Of a stretch of DNA of 64,000 bases, positions 7,675-15,044 are shown piece after piece (position 1 is the first letter of the stretch; each line of letters opens with the position of its first letter). The DNA lies in the NCBI GenBank assembly GCA_937870635.1, contig CALMZP010000110.1:1-64000 (forward strand), in the 5' to 3' direction. Source of the DNA: an uncultured Acidobacteriota bacterium. Its GTDB lineage: Bacteria; Acidobacteriota; Thermoanaerobaculia; Gp7-AA8. The notes below the pieces were generated by a model. That model did no database searches. It was not told where the DNA came from and saw nothing but the letters and a program-made list of their open reading frames with translations. Both the position numbers and the translations under genes were made by a program.

Positions 7675-8022
7675 TCAGAGCTCGTCTTCCTTGAACAGAT
7701 ACTTGATCCAGTGTTTCTGGATCAGGAGATTCGGGGCGCCGTCGCGGTTCACCTTGAGGGAGGTGCGGTCGTACCACTCGATGCAGCCACGGATCTGCTC
7801 ACCGTCGTTCATGACGATGACCATCGGCGTCTTCGAGTTCATCTGCTTGAGATAGTAGAAGTTCTCGGCGTTGGTGGTCTCAGGCGGGGCGGGACGGGCA
7901 TTCCGCCCGTTGCCGCTGCCATTGCCGCGGGCGATGCGATTGAAGTTCGTCAGCGTCCGGAACGGACGCCGTTCGTCGGTCTGGCGGTGATCGTTTTCGT
8001 AGGGACGATTCGAGAATGGCAT
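7675..8022 (-). CDS. Divergent Hfq-like (Sm-fold) RNA-binding protein with N-terminal extension
   Basis: Encodes 115 residues. Residues 1-50 are a polar Arg/Asn/Gly-rich extension ([10 protein letters not shown]). Residues 52-112 align by eye with Hfq: a first helix (NFYYLKQM), Sm1-like strands ([19 protein letters not shown]) and an Sm2-like segment [12 protein letters not shown], in which KHWI (103-106) replaces the Hfq signature YKHAI. The usual LVNG appears as MNDG, and the distal-face Gln of the first helix is not conserved. Hfq is a hexameric RNA chaperone pairing small RNAs with mRNAs. The assignment rests on pattern matching; a different Sm-like role is possible. Divergent from etfB. 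Confidence 0.72.
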   Translation of the reverse strand: MPFSNRPYENDHRQTDERRPFRTLTNFNRIARGNGSGNGRNARPAPPETTNAENFYYLKQMNSKTPMVIVMNDGEQIRGCIEWYDRTSLKVNRDGAPNLLIQKHWIKYLFKEDEL

Positions 8023-8168
8023 CTGTCCTCCGGCGCCTCTTATCTGTAGGGGAAAACCGCCTGATTGCTTGGTCTATATCCGTTTGCGAAGTGCGTGCCG
8101 CACGAGCGATCCGGCAGGCAGCCTGCTAGAATCCGCCCCGCTGCAGCGCCACACCTCGGAGGCCCCCC

Positions 8169-8942
8169 TTGAATTCAGTCGTCTGCATCAGCCACGTTCC
8201 AGATACCGAGGCCCGTATCAAAGTCGCCGGAAAAGGCGTCGACGAGACGGGCTTGAAATTCATCGTCTCCCCGTACGACGAGTACGCGCTCGAAGAAGCC
8301 ATCCGCATCAAGGATGCAAAAGGCGGTGACGTCACGGTCCTCACCTTCGGCCCGGACCGCGCCGCTCAGGCGCTGCGTGAGTGCCTCGCCCGGGGAGCGA
8401 CGAAGGCGATCCACATAAAGGGCGACGCTTCGACGGCCGACGCACTCGGGATCGCGAAGGTGCTCGCCGCCGCCATCAAAACCGTCCCTCACGACCTGGT
8501 GTTCTTCGGAAAGCAGGGCGTCGGAACTGACAACGGTCTCGTCGGACCGATGGTCGCGGAGCTCCTCGGATATCCACAGGTCAATGTGGTGACGAAGCTC
8601 GAGGTGGGCGAGGGCAAGATCACCGTCCATCGCGAGATCGAAGCGGCGGAAGAGATCATCGAGAGCAGCATGCCCGCGGTGATCACCGCGCAGAAGGGTC
8701 TCAACGAGCCGCGCTACGCGTCGCTCAAGGGGATCATGGCCGCGAAGAAGGTTCCCATCGATACGAAGTCGGTCGCCGATCTCGGCCTGCAGGATGCCGA
8801 CATCTTCCATCAGCGCGTCGTGATGGTCTCGCTCGAGCTGCCTCCGGAAAAGAGCGGCGGTCGAAAGATCGACGGCTCCGATCCGGTTGCAGCCGCGAAA
8901 GAAATTCTCAAGTACATCCGCGAGGAGGCGAAAGCACTCTGA
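8169..8942 (+). CDS. etfB: Electron transfer flavoprotein beta subunit
   Basis: Encodes 257 residues of the ETF-beta/FixA family. It begins NSVVCISHVPDTEARIKV and contains the conserved FGKQGVGTDNGLVGP motif and NEPRYASLKGIM near the end of the core. The start is TTG at 8169, set by a GGAGG at 8158-8162 six bases upstream. Together with EtfA it forms a soluble FAD/AMP heterodimer passing electrons from acyl-CoA and other dehydrogenases to ETF-quinone oxidoreductase (26314-28017). The stop overlaps the etfA ATG (TGATG). Confidence 0.95.
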   Translation: MNSVVCISHVPDTEARIKVAGKGVDETGLKFIVSPYDEYALEEAIRIKDAKGGDVTVLTFGPDRAAQALRECLARGATKAIHIKGDASTADALGIAKVLAAAIKTVPHDLVFFGKQGVGTDNGLVGPMVAELLGYPQVNVVTKLEVGEGKITVHREIEAAEEIIESSMPAVITAQKGLNEPRYASLKGIMAAKKVPIDTKSVADLGLQDADIFHQRVVMVSLELPPEKSGGRKIDGSDPVAAAKEILKYIREEAKAL

Positions 8943-9838
8943 TGCCTGGAATCCTGGTTTACTGCGAACTCAAAGACGGAAAACTGAAGAAGACCTCGCG
9001 CGAGGCGCTGTCGATCGCGCGCAAGCTGGCGGGAAGCGTCGGTGGCGACGTTGTTGCGGTAGCAGTCGATGCCGCGTACTCGACCGAGAAAAATGCCGCC
9101 GCCCTCGAAGCAAAGGTGAAAGAGGTCCAGCCGGCCGTTCTGCTTTTTCCCGGTACTTCCAACGGGCGCGACCTCGCGCCGCGGATCGCCGCGCGCCTTG
9201 GAGTAGGCGTTGCGTCCGACGTCGACCGCCTGGCGTGGACCGACGGCAAGCTGCGCGCGCGGCGTCCGGTTTACTCCGGCAAAGCCTTCGCGACCGTCGA
9301 GATCACGGGCACCCCGGCGATCGCGACCTGCCGCCCGAACGCATTCCCTGTTGAAGAGGGTGCGGCAGATCCGCGGGTCGTGAATCTTCCCGTCCCGGCC
9401 ATCGAGACGAAGGCGAAGACGATCGAGACGAAGACGCCTGAGGCCGGAGAGATCAGCATTGCCGAGGCGGACATCATCGTTTCGGGCGGCCGGGGATTGA
9501 AGGAAGCGGCGAACTATTCGTACATCCGCGATCTCGCGCACGCCATCGGCGGAGCGGTCGGCGCGTCCCGCGCGACGGTTGATGCGGGCTGGATCGATCA
9601 CCAGCATCAGGTCGGCCAGACCGGCCGCGTGGTGAGCCCGAGCCTCTACATCGCCGCGGGGATATCCGGCGCGATTCAGCATCTCGCCGGGATGTCGTCG
9701 TCGAAGCACATCATCGCCATCAACAAGGATCCCGAAGCAGCCATCTTCCGCGTCGCGGATCTCGGCGTCGTGGGCGATCTCTTTCAGATCCTGCCGGCGC
9801 TCACGGAAGAAGTGAAGAAGGCCAAAGGCGCGCACTAG
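8942..9838 (+). CDS. etfA: Electron transfer flavoprotein alpha subunit
   Basis: Encodes 298 residues. The N-terminal ETF domain is followed by the FAD-binding C-terminal domain with GGRGLKEAANY, the motif GASRATVDAGWIDHQHQVGQ and the ETF-alpha signature LYIAAGISGAIQHLAGM followed by AINKDPEAAIF. It binds FAD and shuttles electrons with EtfB. It is coupled to etfB by a one-base overlap. Short GTGACG repeats begin right after its stop. Confidence 0.96.
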   Translation: MPGILVYCELKDGKLKKTSREALSIARKLAGSVGGDVVAVAVDAAYSTEKNAAALEAKVKEVQPAVLLFPGTSNGRDLAPRIAARLGVGVASDVDRLAWTDGKLRARRPVYSGKAFATVEITGTPAIATCRPNAFPVEEGAADPRVVNLPVPAIETKAKTIETKTPEAGEISIAEADIIVSGGRGLKEAANYSYIRDLAHAIGGAVGASRATVDAGWIDHQHQVGQTGRVVSPSLYIAAGISGAIQHLAGMSSSKHIIAINKDPEAAIFRVADLGVVGDLFQILPALTEEVKKAKGAH

Positions 9839-9840
9839 CA

Positions 9841-9868
9841 GTGACGAGTGACGCGTGACGGGTGACGC
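9841..9868. repeat. GTGACGN heptamer array (four units)
   Basis: Four consecutive 7-base units GTGACGA, GTGACGC, GTGACGG and GTGACGC directly follow the etfA stop. A fifth related GTGACGC lies at about 10031. This matches the heptamer periodicity of the other tandem arrays in the window. Confidence 0.7.
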
Positions 9869-10231
9869 GCGAAGATTGGCGTCCGCGTCTCCGTGGTCTC
9901 CGTGGCAGTTCATCCATCACGGAGCAGACGCAGAGTACGGAGTCCGGAATCGTCAGACGGGACTCTTGAGGGTCCTGGCGGGCGCCACGGCGGACCTGGC
10001 GTCACCCATCTGGGGGATTTCATAAGGCCGCGTGACGCGCGAGAATGAGCGCACTCCAACCATTTGAAGCGTTCATCTCCGGTTCACCGGGAGGGGGGCT
10101 CCGTGTCTTCGGCCGACGATTGATCGGGCCGCAGCGCCGGAATCGATCGAGCGGACCCGTGATTCACAACGAGTAGTGGAGACGCGAGTGATCTCTCTTG
10201 CCAAAGGTTCGGCGCAAGCCGGGCCTTTTTT
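9869..10231 (+). ncRNA. Candidate non-coding RNA or leader ending at an intrinsic terminator
   Basis: About 360 bases after etfA contain no supported gene but hold several GC-rich inverted segments (for example CCGGTTCACCGG near 10078) and end at a strong Rho-independent terminator. The terminator lies upstream of the LuxR-type gene start at 10285, so a transcript that initiates in this stretch would stop before that gene. An independent small RNA, a terminating leader (attenuator) or simply the etfBA 3' untranslated region are all possible. I could not assign a known RNA family. Confidence 0.3.
10206..10231 (+). terminator. Rho-independent terminator
   Basis: An 8-bp stem (GGTTCGGC with GCCGGGCC, two G-U pairs) closed by a GCAA tetraloop is followed directly by six T residues, and AAA upstream can extend the stem. 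It lies between the etfA end and the LuxR-type gene. Confidence 0.75.
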
Positions 10232-10284
10232 CTTCGCTGCGTGACCTAAAATGCTTTCGTCTCACCCATGCCTGTTCCTCTCGT

Positions 10285-10848
10285 ATGACGGCGCAATCAC
10301 GAATCGATCCGAACGAAGCGTTGAAGTCGGCCTTTCGGCGGCTCCCGATCGCCGTCGTCGTCCTCGACTCGGAACGTGCGCTGCGCCCGTTCAACGACAA
10401 GGCGACGGAATTCTTCGAACGCGAGGGGCTCTCATCGACGCTGTTGTCGCTGCGACCGTCGCATCCGCTGTCGCGGATGCTCCTTCGGTTGATCGGGGCG
10501 GACGATGCGCCGGGGACCGAGATCGTGGAGTTTCCCAGCGGCGCTGTTTACACGATCGAGCCGTCGAAACGGTCGTCGAAGGGCCGGGACCGCTGGATCA
10601 TTCTTCTCATCGAACCGGCCGAGGAACAGGCAGCGCCCGAGCATTCGGATCTTTCCGGATGGGGATTCACCGCTCGCGAAGAGGATGTGATGCGCCTTCT
10701 CCTCGCCGGCAGTACGACGAAGGCTATCAGCGAACGGCTGGCAATTGCGGAGAACACGCTGCGCACTCACATCAAGCGACTGTTCGAGAAGACGGGCGCG
10801 CGAACGCGCACGGAGCTGATGGCGCGAGTCCTTCGGCGGAAGAAATAG
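10285..10848 (+). CDS. LuxR-type HTH transcriptional regulator with PAS-like sensor region
   Basis: About 187 residues. The N-terminal two thirds resemble a small PAS-like domain (LPIAVVVLDSERALRPFN). The C-terminal 60 residues are a LuxR/GerE helix-turn-helix: WGFTAREEDVMRLLLAG, then TTKAISERLAIAENTLRTHI with the typical KRLFEKTGARTRTEL end. No phospho-receiver is present. ATG at 10285 is chosen because the longer frame from 10198 would begin upstream of and read through the terminator hairpin. The signal sensed is unknown. It sits next to the secretion loci but nothing in the sequence proves it controls them. Confidence 0.85.
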   Translation: MTAQSRIDPNEALKSAFRRLPIAVVVLDSERALRPFNDKATEFFEREGLSSTLLSLRPSHPLSRMLLRLIGADDAPGTEIVEFPSGAVYTIEPSKRSSKGRDRWIILLIEPAEEQAAPEHSDLSGWGFTAREEDVMRLLLAGSTTKAISERLAIAENTLRTHIKRLFEKTGARTRTELMARVLRRKK

Positions 10849-10860
10849 CAACAGAACAAA

Positions 10861-11406
10861 TCAGCGGGTCTCGCTGACGGGAATCCCCACGCGCCTGACC
10901 AGTTCGGCGTACCGCCGGTCTCCGGACTTTCTTCGCGACCTCGTCGGGCAGCGATCTTTGAAAGGCGGCCACTGAATCGTCGACGCGGCCCTGTGCCAGA
11001 TAGATCGACGCCAGCTGATCCCACGAATTCTTGTTGCCAGGCTCTAGCTCGATGGCGCGTTTGATCATCATCTCGGCCTCGCTGTAACGGCGCGCGGCGA
11101 ACAGAACACGCCCTTCAGCGGCGATGAACCGTGAGGTCGAGGGCTCGAGCTGCTGGGCGATGCGCATCTGGGCAATCGCTTCGTCATGGCGACCATGATC
11201 GAGAGGTACGACCCGTACCAGTGCCGCGCCGTGACGTAGTGCGGGTTCAGCTCGATGGCGCGCTCGAAGTGGCGCTCCGCTCCGTCCCAGTCCCACAGAT
11301 GGTACAGGTGAAGATCTCCAAGAAGGGTGTGCACCTCGGCGCTGTACGGATCGAGCGATTCCGCGCGTCTGGCAGCCGCGATCGCCTTCGGATATTCCAA
11401 CTTTTA
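10861..11406 (-). pseudogene. Decayed TPR protein fragment (two frameshifts, 5' truncated)
   Basis: Three reading frames on the minus strand together spell one TPR tail of the type found in CadC-like regulators and TPR kinases. The first is EYPKAIAAARRAESLDPYSA to GSYLSIM. A one-base loss at about 11195 leads to GRHDEAIAQMRIAQQLEPST and onward to LPDEVAKK. An extra A at about 10935 leads to SGDRRYAELVRRVGIPVSET and a stop at 10861. Just upstream of the fragment is an in-frame TAA, so the N-terminal part is missing. Both indels are in short homopolymers, so assembly error could account for the frameshifts but not for the truncation. Confidence 0.8.
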
Positions 11407-11463
11407 GCGGCCCGCAGTTGTATGGAGGGATGACTAATGGGACTGGCACCGGAGGCGTTTGAC

Positions 11464-11479
11464 TGTGATATACATCACA
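11464..11479. promoter_or_regulatory. CRP/FNR-family operator-like palindrome
   Basis: TGTGATATACATCACA has perfect TGTGA-N6-TCACA symmetry, the consensus for CRP-family regulators. It lies in the intergenic stretch 11407-11764 upstream of the first secreted-subunit gene, about 285 bases before its start codon. No promoter between them could be assigned with certainty. Confidence 0.5.
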
Positions 11480-11734
11480 CTTCCCTCGAAAACCGGCGAT
11501 GTGGCGTGGCGTGCGGGAGTGTGCCGCCGTGAGTTCGGTCATACCGTGTCGGACCCTGTCTTTCGTTCCGCCCCCGTGATCTTTGCACCTGAACTGCTCA
11601 GGCGTGATCGGGAATCGGACGCCGCCACTCGCCTGGCTGAAAACTGGACGGATGTTCGTTTCGGAGACGCACAGGGTGCATCTGGCGGTTTAGCTAAGTG
11701 TCATCGAATCTGCAGCTTGGCCACAGTTCAGGAA

Positions 11735-11750
11735 CTGGACTTCGGTTTGC
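11735..11750 (+). promoter_or_regulatory. Possible sigma-54 -24/-12 promoter
   Basis: CTGGACTTCGGTTTGC has GG and GC at the required 12-base offset and a TTTGC -12 box. It ends 15 bases before the ATG at 11765, so the transcript would have almost no leader. An equally placed match precedes the paralogous gene at 12483. A sigma-54 activator gene is nearby (18648). The match is short and could be chance or shared ancestry of the two upstream regions. Confidence 0.3.
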
Positions 11751-11764
11751 GAAATGGTCTGGTC

Positions 11765-12205
11765 ATGCGAACGGTCCTGGCCACTCTCACCGCAGCCCTT
11801 CTTCTCTCGTCGGCGCCCGTGCTCGCCGACACGTCGGCGCAGATGAACGTCAGCGTGCGGGTTCTCGCGCGCGCGACCGTGACGGTCGAAGACCAGCCGG
11901 AAATCGAGATCACGGCGGTGGATGTGGAGCGCGGGTATGTGGATCTTCCGGCAGTCCAGGTCCGCCTGCGCTCCAACAGCCTCAATGGCAGCCTCCTCCA
12001 GGCGACCAAAACCAGCGAGACGTTCTCGAGCCTCGAGCTGGCCTTCGGGAATACGACCATGGTCATCGCCCCGGAGAGTTGGGTGCGGATGCCCTACACG
12101 CGGGGTGGTGAGATCCTGAGCGTCCGCGGGCGGGCACGCCTGGCTCCGGGAGCATCCACTGGCCGCCATCCGCTCCCTGTGCACTTCTCCGCCTCGGCAC
12201 TCTGA
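11765..12205 (+). CDS. Secreted subunit protein of the first chaperone locus (paralogue 1)
   Basis: Encodes 146 residues with a clear signal peptide (MRTVLATLTAALLLSSAPVLA). The mature part is beta-strand rich with no cysteine: VRVLARATVTV, IEITAVDVERGYVDLPAVQV. It is paralogous to the next gene (12483-12953): both share an EIT.(V/A)D(V/I).RG(Y/F)(V/I)(D/E)(L/V)P motif and a G.(H/Y)P.P ending. Its place ahead of a PapD-like chaperone and an outer-membrane barrel suggests a pilus or surface-fibre subunit; this is inferred from context. The frame extends upstream to 11459 but the signal peptide fixes the start. Confidence 0.75.
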   Translation: MRTVLATLTAALLLSSAPVLADTSAQMNVSVRVLARATVTVEDQPEIEITAVDVERGYVDLPAVQVRLRSNSLNGSLLQATKTSETFSSLELAFGNTTMVIAPESWVRMPYTRGGEILSVRGRARLAPGASTGRHPLPVHFSASAL

Positions 12206-12215
12206 ACTACTAATC

Positions 12216-12345
12216 TGGAGTGCGGCAACTCAAGCTGCCGCTGCTGTCCGTTCCCCCCGGCAGCTTGCTGCTCGGCTGGTGCGAGGAACCGCCGCACCAA
12301 CCTGCGGCAAGCCAGAGTGGCGGCAAGCTGCCGCACGCCGCGTTC
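12216..12345. repeat. Copies of the GCGGCAGCTTGCTGCCGC hairpin family
   Basis: The 277-base gap between the two paralogues holds several overlapping inverted copies of GTGCGGCAA/GCTTGCTGC/GGCAAGCTGCCGCAC motifs. The same family appears at 7643, 18625 and, as a near-perfect palindrome, at 28168. The remaining part (12346-12450) is relatively AT-rich and shows no gene. Confidence 0.65.
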
Positions 12346-12453
12346 GCGATGTTCTGTCCGGATCTCGGACGCCCTTGCATTTCTGGACAGTCATTTTCTG
12401 ACGTCGTTGTGCATAAGTCACTCTTTAAAAGCCACTTAACTCGCTTCTGTTGA

Positions 12454-12468
12454 TGGTTTGACCGTTGC
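12454..12468 (+). promoter_or_regulatory. Possible sigma-54 -24/-12 promoter
   Basis: TGGTTTGACCGTTGC has the GG-N10-GC spacing and a TTGC -12 box and ends 15 bases before the ATG at 12483. That is exactly the distance seen upstream of the paralogue at 11765. Initiation would give a near-leaderless mRNA. Confidence 0.3.
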
Positions 12469-12482
12469 GCTGGTAGCCGGGT

Positions 12483-12953
12483 ATGCGACTCCCGGTCACC
12501 GCGCTCGTACTGCTCATCATTCTTCTCTCGGGACCTGCCGTGATGGGCGAGTCGGGTTCCGGACAGATCGTGGTGGGCGCCCGGGTCGCGCCGCATGTTC
12601 GATGGGAAGTGCGGGACGAGCCAGTCCGGCTCGAAATCACTCCGGCGGACATCGCGCGCGGTTTCATCGAAGTACCGGTGGCGCGGCTGCAAGTACAGAC
12701 GAACGATGAGGCGGGTTTCATTGTCGCCACAGCGGTGTCCGGCGATCAGTTCGCGTCGGGTGCCTTGATGGGCCTCGATGAGCCAATCGCCATCGGCGCT
12801 GGCGGCGGATTTCTGCATTTGCCGTTTCGCGGCACCTCTGTGATGGACGCGGAGTTGCGCTGGCGTCTGCCTCTGTCCGAGCGATCGAAGGCTGGTTCGT
12901 ATCCGTGGCCACTTCGTGTCACGGTGCATCCGATCGGCCGCCAAAATCCGTGA
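12483..12953 (+). CDS. Secreted subunit protein of the first chaperone locus (paralogue 2)
   Basis: Encodes 156 residues with a signal peptide (MRLPVTALVLLIILLSGPAV, cleavage near GES). The mature region is beta-rich and paralogous to the product of 11765-12205 (LEITPADIARGFIEVPVARL corresponds to the paralogue's EIT...LPAVQV segment). No cysteines occur in the mature part. Probably an exported structural subunit. The next gene follows closely, so it may be co-transcribed. Confidence 0.75.
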   Translation: MRLPVTALVLLIILLSGPAVMGESGSGQIVVGARVAPHVRWEVRDEPVRLEITPADIARGFIEVPVARLQVQTNDEAGFIVATAVSGDQFASGALMGLDEPIAIGAGGGFLHLPFRGTSVMDAELRWRLPLSERSKAGSYPWPLRVTVHPIGRQNP

Positions 12954-12987
12954 CCGTTTTCTGGAACCTGGGCGACAATGCCGCTGC

Positions 12988-13536
12988 TTGCGGATCAGCG
13001 TCTGTTGCGCCGTGTTTGCGATCGCCTGCCAGGTCATGGCCGGGGCCGAAGGGCGTCATTCGCGGGATGTCGATGATCGGGCGGTGAACGCGCCCCCTGC
13101 CGCGGCCGACCAGGGAATCCGGTCCCCTCTCCGGATCGCGGCAACGAACCCGGCTTCCTCGTCCATCACCTATCGCATCGAGTCAGTTCAGGCCGACTTC
13201 GGAGCGGTATCGCCCGGAGCCCCGAAGGAGATTCTCGGCGCCGCGGTGATCAGGGTTTTCAGCACGGAGCCGTGGACCTTGAAATTCGCCCCCGAGGGTC
13301 CATCCAGCCTGACAACCAGCGGGACAGAATTTCTTCCGATGTCGAGGCTCGCGTGGCGGGCCAACGGCGGAAGCTATCAACCGTTCCGGAGCGCGCAGCC
13401 CGTGACGTTCTCCGCCGGGGGACCGACGGCTGCCGTCGGAACTGAGATCCGCGTCGACTTCCGTCTCGAGGTCGAGGATAACGACCCGTTGAGTCCGCTT
13501 GCTCTCGTGCTGAACATCCTGGCCGAGACCCGCTGA
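12988..13536 (+). CDS. Secreted protein of the first chaperone locus
   Basis: About 182 residues if translation starts at TTG 12988, which gives a signal-like hydrophobic segment (RISVCCAVFAIACQVMAGA). An in-frame ATG at 12916 overlaps the preceding gene and would bury this segment. The mature part is beta-rich with a motif EFLPMSRLAWR, then PVTFSAGG and EIRVDFRLEVEDNDP near the end. This resembles extracellular domains that accompany pilus or S-layer-type proteins, but I cannot name the family. The start codon is the weakest point. Confidence 0.6.
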   Translation: MRISVCCAVFAIACQVMAGAEGRHSRDVDDRAVNAPPAAADQGIRSPLRIAATNPASSSITYRIESVQADFGAVSPGAPKEILGAAVIRVFSTEPWTLKFAPEGPSSLTTSGTEFLPMSRLAWRANGGSYQPFRSAQPVTFSAGGPTAAVGTEIRVDFRLEVEDNDPLSPLALVLNILAETR

Positions 13537-13627
13537 CATCTTGCGGGCCGCCGTTGAGCAGTTTAAACTCGCTCGGGCAGAGAGAGCCCCCCACAATTCA
13601 GGTAACCCGAATGGAGGAGCGGTAGCT

Positions 13628-14212
13628 ATGCGTGTCCGGATTTATTCATTCTTTACCACTCTTGTGCTTGCAGCAATGCCCGTGGCAGCGCAGGTCGGTT
13701 CTGCTGATTCGATCAACGTCAACGCCCAGAACGTCGGCGCGTTCGTTTTCAATATCGCCCAGCCGACTTACAGCTTCGGGCAGATCAGTTCATTGGGCGG
13801 CGACAATGTCGGTGGGACCGAGGTTCTCACGCCATCGACGACAGCGACGAGCGCCACCTACACTTCGAACGCGGCTGCGGTGACGTTCAACGTTGGAAGC
13901 GCGCCTCAGCGGACGGTGTACTTCTACAACTCCTCGGGTGCACAGACCCTCAACTGGGGCACGGCAAACGACCTCGAAGTGCAGGTGGCCGGCGTTGCAG
14001 TGGGAGCCAACTGTGGCTTCAAGGGCGTTGGGGTTACGGGTGACGGTCTTGCCGGAACGTGCGCCAGCGGCAACCTTCATCACAGTCTCACCGGTGTAGG
14101 TCGCGGCGCGAATTCCGTGAACGGAAATCTGCAGTTCCGCGTAACGGTCGATGACGCTGACGTGACCGGAACCAATACCTGGGTCGTGCAGATCACGGCC
14201 GCAGCCCCCTGA
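13628..14212 (+). CDS. Secreted putative major subunit of the first chaperone locus
   Basis: Encodes 194 residues. The ATG at 13628 follows a good ribosome site (GGAGGAG) and starts a signal peptide (MRVRIYSFFTTLVLAAMPVA, cleavage before QVGSA). The mature protein is rich in Asn, Thr, Gly and Ala with predicted strands and a single Cys pair (GANCGFKG ... GTCASG) that may form a disulfide. The strong ribosome site suggests high expression, as expected for a major fibre subunit. It is not a recognisable SCPU domain. Its stop overlaps the chaperone start (TGATG). Confidence 0.75.
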   Translation: MRVRIYSFFTTLVLAAMPVAAQVGSADSINVNAQNVGAFVFNIAQPTYSFGQISSLGGDNVGGTEVLTPSTTATSATYTSNAAAVTFNVGSAPQRTVYFYNSSGAQTLNWGTANDLEVQVAGVAVGANCGFKGVGVTGDGLAGTCASGNLHHSLTGVGRGANSVNGNLQFRVTVDDADVTGTNTWVVQITAAAP

Positions 14213-15030
14213 TGTCCGAAGCGTTGCCCATCCCGATGAGGAGAGCCGCGCAAGCGGCTCTCTTGGTTTTCGCTCTCATCTGCGCGATCCCTGCGAACGC
14301 TGCCATCAGTATCGCCGTCGCTCCGCCACTCGTCGAAAAAGTGGCGCGGCCGGGATCGACGATCCGTGACGTGATTCTGTTCCGCAACGGCGGCACGGAG
14401 ACGCTCGACGTCTCGGTGACGTTCGTCGATTTCAGCGTCAACGTGGACGGCTCGGTCGCGGAGCGCCCGCCCGGGCTCGATCCGACGTCCATTCTCCCGT
14501 ACGCGCAGGTCACGCCGCTTCGTGCGCGAGTCGAGCCGAATCAGCAGGTGAACTTCCGCTACACCATCCGCACGCCTCACGATTTCAAGCAGCTGCGCAC
14601 CATGGTGATGTTCGCAGGGACCCCCCAGGTTGCCACGACAGGCAATCAGGTCGTCTTCGCTCCGCGGGTCGGTGTGCCGCTGTATGTGGAGAGCACCGAG
14701 GCGCGGCCGGCGCAACTCGAAGTGAGCGACGTGCAATGGACCCGATCCAGCGAAACGCCGGAGAAACTCGTCCTTTCCATGGTTGTGAGGAACACGGGCG
14801 ACCGCAACATCCGTCCGACGGGAACGGTGCAGGTGCGTTCCGCTGCCGAGCGGTTCAACCAGACGTTCCCGTTCAACGAAGGACGGGAACCGCTGTTGCC
14901 GGGTCAGAAGCGTGTCTGGAGGATGACGTTCGGACCCGTGCCGGGAGGCGAGCTATCGGTCAGCCTGCGTTTCGCGAAGTCGTTCCGCGACACGTTCGTC
15001 AAAGACGACCGCGTGCCGGCCGCGCAGTAA
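14212..15030 (+). CDS. PapD-like periplasmic chaperone
   Basis: Encodes 272 residues with a signal peptide (RRAAQAALLVFALICAIPANA). Two Ig-like domains are apparent: an N-terminal one beginning AISIAVAPPLVEKVARPGST and a C-terminal one (LEVSDVQWTR, VRNTGDRNIRPTGTV). This is the architecture of pilus chaperones and related DUF-type surface-protein chaperones. It would hold exported subunits in the periplasm and deliver them to an outer-membrane partner. The start overlaps the previous stop by one base. The frame of the following barrel gene is open across the last 300 bases of this gene (see findings). Confidence 0.78.
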   Translation: MSEALPIPMRRAAQAALLVFALICAIPANAAISIAVAPPLVEKVARPGSTIRDVILFRNGGTETLDVSVTFVDFSVNVDGSVAERPPGLDPTSILPYAQVTPLRARVEPNQQVNFRYTIRTPHDFKQLRTMVMFAGTPQVATTGNQVVFAPRVGVPLYVESTEARPAQLEVSDVQWTRSSETPEKLVLSMVVRNTGDRNIRPTGTVQVRSAAERFNQTFPFNEGREPLLPGQKRVWRMTFGPVPGGELSVSLRFAKSFRDTFVKDDRVPAAQ

Positions 15031-15044
15031 CCGCAGCGCTTCTT

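Noticed and set aside
10198-10284. Upstream start for the LuxR-type gene.
   Set aside because: The extra residues would be encoded across a strong intrinsic terminator and show no similarity to the regulator family; ATG 10285 is preferred.
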